Assembly (NCBI RefSeq): GCF_965208925.1
Contig: NZ_OZ242364.1
Coordinates: 1-64,000 of the forward strand
Length of the DNA stretch: 64,000 nt
Origin: Poriferisodalis sp965208925
GTDB taxonomy: Bacteria > Actinomycetota > Acidimicrobiia > Acidimicrobiales > Poriferisodalaceae
Reading direction: 5' to 3'
A program made the position numbers and the translations under genes. How positions within the stretch are numbered: position 1 is the first letter of the stretch; every line of letters starts with the position of its first letter. This document shows positions 55,427-62,469 of the stretch, in pieces. The notes beneath the pieces were generated by a model, which was given only the letters and a program-made list of their open reading frames with translations, ran no database searches and had not been told where the DNA came from.

Positions 55427-56011
55427 TCAACCTGCAGCGGGGTCGGTGTCGTCGCCATGGGATGTGTCATGTCCGATCAGTCTCAGCACCCGCCGTATGG
55501 ACTCCAGCGCCAGTTCGAGCACTTGGGGCTCAGACGAGCCGAGAGTCGCTTCCACCGGCTTGGTCTTGTTGGTCAAGCGGACGTTCTGTGCTGCTGCGAG
55601 GACGTCGTGCAGCTGTCCTTCGAGCCAATCGAGCTGCGCTGAGGTGAACCCGTAGGTCGTGTCGCGCTGAACCAGCAGCGCCCGATACCAGTCGTCCTGG
55701 TCGCAGAAACGGCTCGTCGCTTGTTCGGCTAGGTCCGAGATCGCCGTACCGATAGAGGCTCCCCACTCGCCGGTCGCGTTGCGCCGGCCGAGAAGCAGAT
55801 ACAGCCCGCCAGATCGCCATTCGTCGCCGAGGTGTCGAGCTGTGCCGCGATCCACGATCGCCGCTCTCAACGCAGCATTGTTGTCAAACACGACGATTGG
55901 GAATCCGACACCCTCCGGCACCACGGCGGCAAAGGTGACTAGGTCTTGATCCGCTGCGTCCGCAGCCGGGCTTTGCTTACCGATGTCGTTTCCCTCGTCG
56001 TCCAAGAACAT
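55427..56011 (-). CDS. GIY-YIG nuclease-like protein
   Basis: About 194 residues from ATG 56011; a TTG at 56026 is possible. The core GGLYLLLGRRNATGEWGASIGTA corresponds to the GIY and Y-x-G strands in degenerate form; then DDWYRALLVQRDTTYGFTSAQLDWLEGQLHDVLAAA...LTNKTKPVE and LESIRRVLRLIGH follow a pattern I recall from actinobacterial GIY-YIG family proteins. The usual YVGKA is ASIGTA, so catalysis is doubtful. No neighbour on the same strand to suggest an operon. Convergent with the caspase-like gene, 42 bases apart. Confidence 0.65.
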   Translation of the reverse strand: MFLDDEGNDIGKQSPAADAADQDLVTFAAVVPEGVGFPIVVFDNNAALRAAIVDRGTARHLGDEWRSGGLYLLLGRRNATGEWGASIGTAISDLAEQATSRFCDQDDWYRALLVQRDTTYGFTSAQLDWLEGQLHDVLAAAQNVRLTNKTKPVEATLGSSEPQVLELALESIRRVLRLIGHDTSHGDDTDPAAG

Positions 56012-56159
56012 CCACTCAGTGTGCAAAGGCCTGCTACCCGGAGGAAATCAAACCAGCCTATGCGTGACGCGCGGAACCCGATCGGGCTGGCACCACGCAG
56101 CGAACCTCGTGAATCCAACTGGCCGACAAATCCCTCGCCGCCGTCGACCGGCAGCGGGG

Positions 56160-57026
56160 TCATGTCAAGAGGGCCGCCACGAGCGATTCAGGGTGCCGCC
56201 GCCACAGCACTTTGCGTTCACGGTCCACCCACGCGGCATCGGACGGTTCGCGCGGTCTCCGCAAAGATGGGTGCAGGCGAATCCACGTGTCGCCACGCCG
56301 GGCGGTCACAGCGTCAGCCCATTCGCCGGGAACATCATCCAAGCAGCCGTCGGGGGCGTCAGCGGCGAGACGGCGCAGTGCGTCCTCGATGGACGCCACG
56401 CGCCGCAAGCCGGCCCGCATCTGCAGCGCCTCGCCGATCTCGACGGCTTCTTCAACATCGAACATCGTGCCGCCGTCGGCAAGCGCCCACGCGATGCGTA
56501 CGTCCCACGAAGGCGCTGCCCTCTGGTGCTGGGCAATCTCGATGGCCGCGCGCGTCCCGGACGACATCCACGTCCGCTCGGTCAGCCTCGCAGCGAACAG
56601 GCAGACACGATCAGCGCGCTCGCGAAACACAGTGATACGCCCAGGCAGACTCGTTCCAGCGCTCTCATGCGGGAACGACAGTTGCGGCCAGGCGACCAGC
56701 GGCACGCCCGCTGCATCGAGCGCCGTCATGCGCGAGATGCGACGCGGTCCGCGGCCGAATACAGCATCCATGAGACATTCGCTGGTGTTCATCCAAGCAG
56801 GCGCAAACGGATGCGACGAGTAGCAGTCAGCAACTGGCGGTTCCCTGTCGTTGCGCTGCCACAGACCCCGCACGACCCTCGAGACGGAACCGTCGGCGGC
56901 GGCAGCCCGCAGTGCGCGCGACGCAGACGATGGCTCGATGCCGGCACGCGCACAGAACTCGCTCGTCCGAAATACGAACGGCATGCTGGCCAGCGCCTCA
57001 GCAGAACTCACACGGACAGTAAACAC
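56160..57026 (-). CDS. Orphan AbiEi-type antitoxin/regulator
   Basis: 288 residues, GTG start. N-terminal winged helix (FRTSEFCARAGIEPSSASRALRAAAADGSVSRVVRGLWQ) as in AbiEi antitoxins, followed by a mixed domain (WPQLSFPHESAGTSLPGRITVFRERADRV). The C-terminal half (DVEEAVEIGEALQMRAGLRRVASIEDALRRLAAD) is helical. No AbiEii toxin is downstream, where it would be expected, so it is an orphan or regulates another locus. Distinct from the AbiEi at 46921. Confidence 0.7.
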   Translation of the reverse strand: MFTVRVSSAEALASMPFVFRTSEFCARAGIEPSSASRALRAAAADGSVSRVVRGLWQRNDREPPVADCYSSHPFAPAWMNTSECLMDAVFGRGPRRISRMTALDAAGVPLVAWPQLSFPHESAGTSLPGRITVFRERADRVCLFAARLTERTWMSSGTRAAIEIAQHQRAAPSWDVRIAWALADGGTMFDVEEAVEIGEALQMRAGLRRVASIEDALRRLAADAPDGCLDDVPGEWADAVTARRGDTWIRLHPSLRRPREPSDAAWVDRERKVLWRRHPESLVAALLT

Positions 57027-57407
57027 AAGCAGGTGCAGACGGAGCGATCCCCCGTCCCGCGATCACCCAAGAATGCCGATCAGCCGGGCTCCGTAGTGGC
57101 TGAGCATCCAATGGTCTGCGCAGATGAAGCCGAGGCGGCCGCCTGCGGAACTTGCGTCGCGGAAAAGGTCTCTTCGCGAGAGCTACAGGCCTCAGCTGGG
57201 ACACGTTCAGAGTACTGCTACAGAGAGTTCCCGGCTCTCCGAGGTTGCGTGCGCGCAGAATCCCGCCGGTGGCGATGGCGCAACTAGTCTCCGCCGCAAT
57301 CTTGCAAGCCAACAGTGTCCGACGACGGCTCAACACAAAGTCCGAATATGGCCGATTGAGGCTCATCACGCACGTATTGAGCACTATTGACTGAAAGGTC
57401 CAGCAAC
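57027..57407. other. Gene-poor stretch
   Basis: About 380 bases between divergent starts. A short plus-strand frame around 57275-57394 (MAQLVSAAILQANSVRRRLN) has protein-like composition but no ribosome-binding site and no recognised family. Probably holds the promoters of the AbiEi-type and AlpA-type genes. Confidence 0.4.
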
Positions 57408-57602
57408 ATGGACGATCTGACAATTTTTCGCCTGCCTGCCGTTATCGAATTGACTTCGTTGTCCCGTTCGACGATATGGCGCCGAGTCAAAGAGGGCTCG
57501 TTCCCACAGCCCCTGCGCCTAGGAGGAACCGACTCCAGCGCAAGGGGTTGGCGAAAAGGCGACATTGAGAAATGGCTGACAGAACTCGAACCCGTCCGAT
57601 GA
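57408..57602 (+). CDS. AlpA family excisionase-like regulator
   Basis: 64 residues from the ATG at 57408, GAAAGG nine bases upstream. The pattern FRLPAVIELTSLSRSTIWRRVKEGSFPQPLRLGG...ARGWRKGDIEKWLTELE is the compact MerR-like helix-turn-helix of AlpA/phage regulators, which activate integrase or excision genes. No integrase lies nearby, so it is likely a relic of an excised or decayed integrative element. Confidence 0.85.
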   Translation: MDDLTIFRLPAVIELTSLSRSTIWRRVKEGSFPQPLRLGGTDSSARGWRKGDIEKWLTELEPVR

Positions 57603-57658
57603 GACTGCAGCAATGACTCAACGGCACTGAAGTCGCATACCTCGCAGCGAGAGACAGA

Positions 57659-57805
57659 AGGCTGTCGTGGACATAGCAATCAGAAACAGGGCGCCGGGTT
57701 GAGTTCCCTGTGCGAGCGTGACGTTTGCGAGAACAATCACGACGACAGGAGCCTCGAAGTCTGACGCTGGTTCTTGCCTCACGCCTGCTGGGTGAACATC
57801 GCTGT
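57659..57805 (+). mobile_element. Decayed IS481-like left end
   Basis: gtcgtggacatag, ccctgtgcgagcgtgacgtt, then gacaggagcctcgaagtctg and cctgctgggtg align with the end, leader and transposase start of the intact copy at 61101-62161. The remainder is missing. Confidence 0.65.
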
Positions 57806-57908
57806 TAAGTGAGATCAGCCGATAACAACACAGGACCCGCCTGATCGTGGAAGCAGGCATCCCAGTGCGCGCCTCCGAGAACACGGTGTCTTCGGGCTTG
57901 CTGACGCG

Positions 57909-58154
57909 TCACCCTGACTGTTCGGTTGCAGCGGCCCGTTGGGCAGTCCGGTGACTCTCGCCGGGCAGTTGCCCATCGAAGATGAAGGTCGAGTCACCAA
58001 CGCCCATGTCCATCTGGCTGCCGATGTTGGCAGCCATTCGTTGCAGCAGACCGAAGGCGTCCTCTGCGAGTCCTTGCCATTCGTTCCGGCATTCCTCGAG
58101 AAGCGTGATCAGCTGATACTGCCGTCGGATGACTTCGACTGTGGCTGAGAGCAT
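57909..58154 (-). CDS. Small hypothetical protein
   Basis: 81 residues from ATG 58154 (MLSATVEVIRRQYQLITLLE). Helical first half, then MAANIGSQMDMGVGDSTFIFDG. No family. Preceded 11 bases upstream by a 41-residue frame (58165-58290, MPDTPTTALTSTVGAVAESD), which could be its operon partner or the 5' part of one broken gene. Ribosome-binding sites are weak. Low certainty. Confidence 0.35.
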   Translation of the reverse strand: MLSATVEVIRRQYQLITLLEECRNEWQGLAEDAFGLLQRMAANIGSQMDMGVGDSTFIFDGQLPGESHRTAQRAAATEQSG

Positions 58155-58290
58155 CTCGGCAGGCTCACGCGTCAGGGATCCGTCGCAGAGCGATGCTGAC
58201 GGCTCGCTTGGCAGTGGCTTCGTCCGGGCAGTCGGACTCAGCGACCGCACCGACAGTGGACGTCAGTGCTGTTGTAGGTGTGTCAGGCAT

Positions 58291-58636
58291 TGCTGGAGCA
58301 TGGTCGGCAACGCAATCAGATGGACCTCAAACTTGAGGCATCGGGTGAGCCATACGATCATCTCCATCGCCGTCACACTCGCCGTGCAGTTCTGGGCCGT
58401 TGCGCAGGAGCACGTGTGGCATACCGCGACGACACGACTTCAGGGCACTCAGACAGGGCCGCCGGGCTACGCGGGGTGCTGTCGGCTGCCGGCTTGAATC
58501 CACCGTCAACCGAAGGGTTTGTGCTGACATGTCAATGCTCTTCGATCACCGGCATAGCCAACCGACACTCGTGGCGGCATGAGCATCGGCCCGACACGGC
58601 CGCTCATCAACTGTCACGCTGCCAGAAGGACCCGAC
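58291..58636. other. Stretch without a convincing gene
   Basis: About 350 bases with short overlapping frames on both strands and no start with a good ribosome-binding site. Nothing recognisable; it may hold decayed sequence and the promoter of the 58637 gene. Confidence 0.4.
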
Positions 58637-59701
58637 ATGGCAACTCCGACCTTGGCAACTGCGGCAGACCATCGACTCCGGCTCGCGCTGCACGAAATGG
58701 TCTTCTCATACGTCGGGTCAACCACGCAAGTCAACCGAATCGCAGAGCTCTCCGACGGCGTCATCCTGGAGGACGGCGACGGCTACCGACAAGCCAGGTA
58801 TACCGGCGACACTCGCCGGCTAGTCGATCCCGAGTTCTACTTGATGCAGCGAGACCAGCGCGAAGGCGAGAGTCTGTTTCCGCCGACTCCGTCCGAGGCG
58901 ATAACTCAGCAGCTCGATGCAGGCGTCGCGTGCCTGCTGGCGCCCTCGGAGTTTCCCAGGGATCGCGGACCGGACAGCATCGAGCAACTGCTCGTGAAGG
59001 GTCGGGACTTTGTCGAGACCGCGGAACTCGAGGCGCCGGATCTGCCTGCGATCGTGCCGATCGTCGTTCGGTTCGACGAACTCGCAGATCGACGGTGGGT
59101 CACCTCGGTCCGGGAGTCGGAATTGCCGATCGCGACGGTGTTCGCCGGATTCCGCGACCCTCTCGACAAACCCGACCGGATTGAAGGCGCTCTCGATCTC
59201 ATCGCAGCAGCGAAGTTCGCTCTCGTCATGCGTTGTGACGTTGCAGCGGGCGGTCTCGTGGCGCACGGCGCTGCGGCGGCCGCCATCGGCACCAGTTCCG
59301 CGGTGCGGCATCTGTGGCTCCCTTCGAGAACGCCAGGCAAGCGAACTCCGAGGAGCCCAGTGTTCGTTCCGTCGACGGCTGCCTGGATCGACAAGTCACG
59401 TCTGGTCGATGCCGGCAACTACGCCGTTGACGACGAGCTGTGGAAATGCGAGTGCGCCGCATGCGGACCTGACGGCGACATGCGATCACTCGTCGGCGCA
59501 TCGGACAGCTCAATCGAGTTGCATTCGGTCGCTGCGGCCATGCGACTCGTGCACATCGTGTTCGACGCCCAGGATCGCGTCGAGGCATGGAAACGCATCT
59601 GTGAGCAGTCCGCAGCAGCATTCCGCGCACTCACCGAGGCAGGCATGCCGGGCCTCAAGCAGCCCGATGGACTGAAGTCGTGGCTTGAGGTGCTGCGCTG
59701 A
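58637..59701 (+). CDS. TGT-like zinc-motif protein, function unknown
   Basis: 354 residues from ATG 58637. Near the C-terminus is CECAAC followed 19 residues later by the His of IELHSVAAAMRLVHIV. This C-x-C-x2-C...H arrangement and the helix after it resemble the zinc site of tRNA-guanine transglycosylases and their DNA-modifying DpdA relatives. Upstream, LIAAAKFALVMRCDVAAGGLVAHG and AAIGTSSAVRHLWLPS have the alternating strand-helix character of a TIM barrel. No other genes of a 7-deazaguanine DNA-modification cluster are in view, so the reaction is unknown. Its 3' end overlaps the convergent gene ending at 59655 by 47 bases. Confidence 0.5.
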   Translation: MATPTLATAADHRLRLALHEMVFSYVGSTTQVNRIAELSDGVILEDGDGYRQARYTGDTRRLVDPEFYLMQRDQREGESLFPPTPSEAITQQLDAGVACLLAPSEFPRDRGPDSIEQLLVKGRDFVETAELEAPDLPAIVPIVVRFDELADRRWVTSVRESELPIATVFAGFRDPLDKPDRIEGALDLIAAAKFALVMRCDVAAGGLVAHGAAAAAIGTSSAVRHLWLPSRTPGKRTPRSPVFVPSTAAWIDKSRLVDAGNYAVDDELWKCECAACGPDGDMRSLVGASDSSIELHSVAAAMRLVHIVFDAQDRVEAWKRICEQSAAAFRALTEAGMPGLKQPDGLKSWLEVLR

Positions 59702-60260
59702 TCTGCTGAAGGTACCGGTCGAACACGGTCTCCGCGATCGACCATCTCTGCCAGCTCGGGACGACCCGTTCTCGCCCCGCGGGCCTGAGCACACGCCAGA
59801 TCTCACCATCGATCAAGGCGATACCGGTTTGAGGATGCACAGCGCGCAACGCATGTCTCGCCAGCCGTGCGGTAACAACGACGAACAGCGGAGCGTGACA
59901 GCCGAGCCAATTGATCAGCTGCGCGTCGTACAGCTTCGATGCGGGTTTCGATATCCCAACAAGACCTACCGCAGGCACCGCTGTGCGAACTATTCCCTCG
60001 TCGCGAGCCTCCACCGCTCCTATGGCCAGCAGTTCTTCGAGCGCCAACAGCGTTCCGCCGTCGACACGGCCGAACGGCACCACTTCTGAGTGCGGCAGAT
60101 CCATCAACGCTCGCGGCAAGAAACGGTCCGTGATCGGACCCACTCCGAGCGCACGGCGACGGACGATCTCATCCTGATAAAGCCTGATCCAGACATCGAC
60201 GGTCTGGGTGCCGATCTGCACGCCGTGCACGCACTCGCCGTCGAACAAACCGCCCGTCAC
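59655..60260 (-). CDS. Hypothetical protein paired with XRE regulator
   Basis: 201 residues from the GTG at 60260, overlapping the XRE gene stop by GTGA, hence translationally coupled. Sequence features: DVWIRLYQDEIVRRRALGVGPITDRFLPRALMDLPHSEVVPFGRVDGG and PLFVVVTARLARHALRAVHPQTGIALIDG. No family recognised. An XRE regulator plus a small coupled protein suggests a toxin-antitoxin-like or regulatory pair; this is inference. It overlaps the TGT-like gene tail by 47 bases on the opposite strand. Confidence 0.65.
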   Translation of the reverse strand: MTGGLFDGECVHGVQIGTQTVDVWIRLYQDEIVRRRALGVGPITDRFLPRALMDLPHSEVVPFGRVDGGTLLALEELLAIGAVEARDEGIVRTAVPAVGLVGISKPASKLYDAQLINWLGCHAPLFVVVTARLARHALRAVHPQTGIALIDGEIWRVLRPAGRERVVPSWQRWSIAETVFDRYLQQISAAPQATTSVHRAA

Positions 60261-60451
60261 TCCGACTCCTCCACGAAGTCTGCGAGCTCACTCAGATCCA
60301 CACGGACATGACGAGCGATCGTCACGATGACGAAGAACGACGGCGACGGCGAATCCCCCCGGAAGTACTGATCGAGGCTGCGCCGGTTCAAGCGCGAGTC
60401 CCGCGCAAGCTTCTCAACTGACATCTCTCTGGCTGCCAGCGCAGCGCGCAA
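60257..60451 (-). CDS. XRE-family helix-turn-helix protein
   Basis: 64 residues. Helix-turn-helix of the XRE/Cro type: MSVEKLARDSRLNRRSLDQYFRGDSPSPSFFVIVTIARHV. Start listed at the TTG at 60451, which has AGGAG three bases upstream; the open frame reaches further back (GRPKTPEVQKRCAKQIQER) but without a start codon, and an ATG upstream lies one frame off. A TATAAT box is 80 bases upstream. Likely represses its own two-gene operon. Confidence 0.75.
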   Translation of the reverse strand: MRAALAAREMSVEKLARDSRLNRRSLDQYFRGDSPSPSFFVIVTIARHVRVDLSELADFVEESE

Positions 60452-60530
60452 CCGCTCCTGAATCTGCTTGGCGCAGCGCTTCTGGACTTCGGGGGTTTTG
60501 GGTCTGCCTGAGATTCATGAATAATAGGCG

Positions 60531-60536
60531 ATTATA
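60531..60536 (-). promoter_or_regulatory. -10 box TATAAT before the XRE operon
   Basis: A perfect consensus TATAAT on the minus strand in an AT-rich patch, about 80 bases before the XRE start. No good -35 at standard spacing. Confidence 0.45.
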
Positions 60537-60671
60537 ATTGCACACAGAGCCAAGAATCCCACAAGCACGGTCCAGACACTCCGCTGTCAGTACTTAAGCG
60601 GCTCGGCTACCACGCCGCCCTCATTGAGCTCCGCTATGCCGAACGAGCCGTCCCGACGACGCGCGACGAGG

Positions 60672-61010
60672 GCTAGGTGTCGTGGACATAGAGGTTGTTG
60701 GCAGGAAGTGAAGTTGAGCCTCCGATGCGTGTGTGGCGTTGGCGACTACGACCACGGGCATGCGAAACAGGAGGCTCAATGCCTCACGCCGACGCTCGCT
60801 TGAGGCGCACTGTGCGGCGACGCCGGCTGGTCATCCGGATCGAAGCCGACACGACCCGGGGTGAGCTGGCTCAGCAGAAGGGCCTGTCTCAAGGGACGGT
60901 GGGGTCCGCCTAGCCCGCTGTGTGCGCGACTACAACTGTCACCGGCACCAGACCGCCGTCGGCGGCCCGCCCGCATCACGCGCACACAACCTCAGGTGAA
61001 CCGACACCTA
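60672..61010 (+). mobile_element. Internally deleted IS481-like copy, 339 bp
   Basis: Bounded by nine-base inverted ends TAGGTGTCG and CGACACCTA. It keeps the leader, transposase codons 1 to about 45 (start ATG 60780, HTH) and the last ~30 codons, with everything between deleted. It points toward the intact copy in opposite orientation, so their 3' ends form an inverted repeat of about 80 bases around 60930-61190. Could be mobilised in trans if its ends are still recognised. Confidence 0.75.
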
Positions 61011-61100
61011 GGCGTCACTCCAGTTCACGATGTCAGAGGCAGTCTCTGGCCTGCCAAAAGTGATGTCTCATTTGGAGCCAGACCGTCTCAATGCTGGGGC

Positions 61101-62060
61101 CTAACTGTCGGTTCGCGTGAGGTTGTGTGCGCGTGATGCGGGCGGGCCGCCGACGGCGGTCTGGTGCCGGTGGCAGTTGTAGTCGTGCACCCAGCGACTC
61201 AGGCGGACCCTGCGGTCGGATTCTGAGCGGAACATCCGGGCATAGAGGAACTCGTCAGCGAGGGTGCGGTTGAACCGCTCCGCTTTGCCGTTGGTCTGGG
61301 GCCGATAGGGCTGGGTGCGGCGGTGGGTGATCCGCCGTTCGGCGAGCAGCTCGGCGAACGCGTCGGAGCAGAAGTTGGGGCCGTTGTCGGTGAGGACCTC
61401 GTCGACCGCCATGTCGTTGGACCAGAACCAGTCCTGGGCGCGCTGCCAGAACCCCACCAGCGTGTCGGCTTTCTCGTCGTCGAGCGCCTCGACATAGGCG
61501 ACCCGGGAGTAGTCGTCGACGGCGACGTGCAAGTAGGTGTAGCCGCGGCGCTTGCGGCGGCGCCGCCGTTTGGCCTTGGGCGATCCTCGGCCGTGCACCC
61601 GCCAGCCCCCGCCCGGGGGGACCTTGCCGACCTTCTTGATGTCGAGATGGACCAGCTCGCCCGCAGCAGTGCGCTCATAGCGGCGGATCACCCGACCGGT
61701 GGGGCGGTCCATCCACGCCAGCCGGTTCAGCCCGTGACGGCGCAGCACCCGCCACACCGTCGAGGCAGGCACCCCGGTGCGAGCCGCCAGGAACACCGGG
61801 CCCCGCTTGGACGAGCGGCGCAGCCGACAGATCCGCTCCTCGACCTTCGCCGCCGTGCGCCGCGGCGACCGATGCGGCCGACTGGAACGATCAACCAGCC
61901 CCGCTACGCCCTCGGCCTGGTAGCGATGCCACCACTTGGCCACCGTGCCCCGCGACAGGCCCATCTGGCGGGCCACCTCGGCCTGGGTCGTTCCCGCCTC
62001 GATCCGCTCCACCAGCAACCGGCGCCCAGCGGGCGTCAAACGAGCATTAGCGTGAGACAT
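61101..62060 (-). CDS. IS481-family transposase
   Basis: 319 residues from ATG 62060 (MSHANARLTPAGRRLL) with AGGAGG seven bases upstream; upstream frame is leader. N-terminal HTH (TTQAEVARQMGLSRGTVAKWWHRYQAEG), then the rve/DDE core: HLDIKKVG (D1), DDYSRVAYVEAL, LTDNGPNFCS (D2), and PQTNGKAERFNRTL (E). The Arg-rich loop PKAKRRRRRKRR is typical of these enzymes. Full-length and probably active, the likely source for the decayed copies at 48.7, 52.1, 53.9, 57.7 and 60.7 kb. Confidence 0.93.
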   Translation of the reverse strand: MSHANARLTPAGRRLLVERIEAGTTQAEVARQMGLSRGTVAKWWHRYQAEGVAGLVDRSSRPHRSPRRTAAKVEERICRLRRSSKRGPVFLAARTGVPASTVWRVLRRHGLNRLAWMDRPTGRVIRRYERTAAGELVHLDIKKVGKVPPGGGWRVHGRGSPKAKRRRRRKRRGYTYLHVAVDDYSRVAYVEALDDEKADTLVGFWQRAQDWFWSNDMAVDEVLTDNGPNFCSDAFAELLAERRITHRRTQPYRPQTNGKAERFNRTLADEFLYARMFRSESDRRVRLSRWVHDYNCHRHQTAVGGPPASRAHNLTRTDS

Positions 62061-62161
62061 CGAGCCTCCTGATGTGATCGTGGATGTCCTCTCAGACACC
62101 ACGCTCGCACAGGAGGCTCAACCCATCACCTGCTACCAACCTCTATGTCCAGAACACCTAA
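61101..62161 (-). mobile_element. Intact IS481-like insertion sequence
   Basis: About 1061 bp. One end reads TTAGGTGTTCTGGACATAG inward, the other TAACTGTCGG; they match the better-preserved inverted ends of the 339-bp copy. It holds a single full-length transposase gene whose stop codon lies in the right end. Confidence 0.8.
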
Positions 62162-62201
62162 CGGCCGACAGTCTTGGTGGGGACTGATCGACGGAAACCA
62201 A

Positions 62202-62372
62202 TTAGACGATGTCTCTTTGCGATCTATCCGACTCCGACGCAGATGTATTCTGGGCGCCCGCTCGGATGACTACAGACCTTGCTGCTGGTCCAAGGGAATC
62301 TAATGGGCGTTCCTGCAATCGTCGCAAAGCTCTTTGGGCGAATGCTCGGTTCATATCACTCTTTGATTCCAT
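62202..62372 (-). CDS. Small hypothetical protein downstream of the dCTP deaminase
   Basis: 56 residues from ATG 62372 (MESKSDMNRAFAQRALRRLQ), preceded by AGGGGGA at eight bases. Helical, basic N-terminal half, polar C-terminal half (SASESDRSQRDIV). No family. It lies 97 bases after the dCTP deaminase stop on the same strand and could be co-transcribed. The good ribosome-binding site is the main support. Confidence 0.45.
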   Translation of the reverse strand: MESKSDMNRAFAQRALRRLQERPLDSLGPAARSVVIRAGAQNTSASESDRSQRDIV

Positions 62373-62469
62373 TTGGTAATCCCCCTGTATTGTTCGACCA
62401 AATTGCATTTCTTCTCGACTTGTACGACGTTGGCGGCAAAAGCTCTGTTGACGGTAACTTACGACACCG

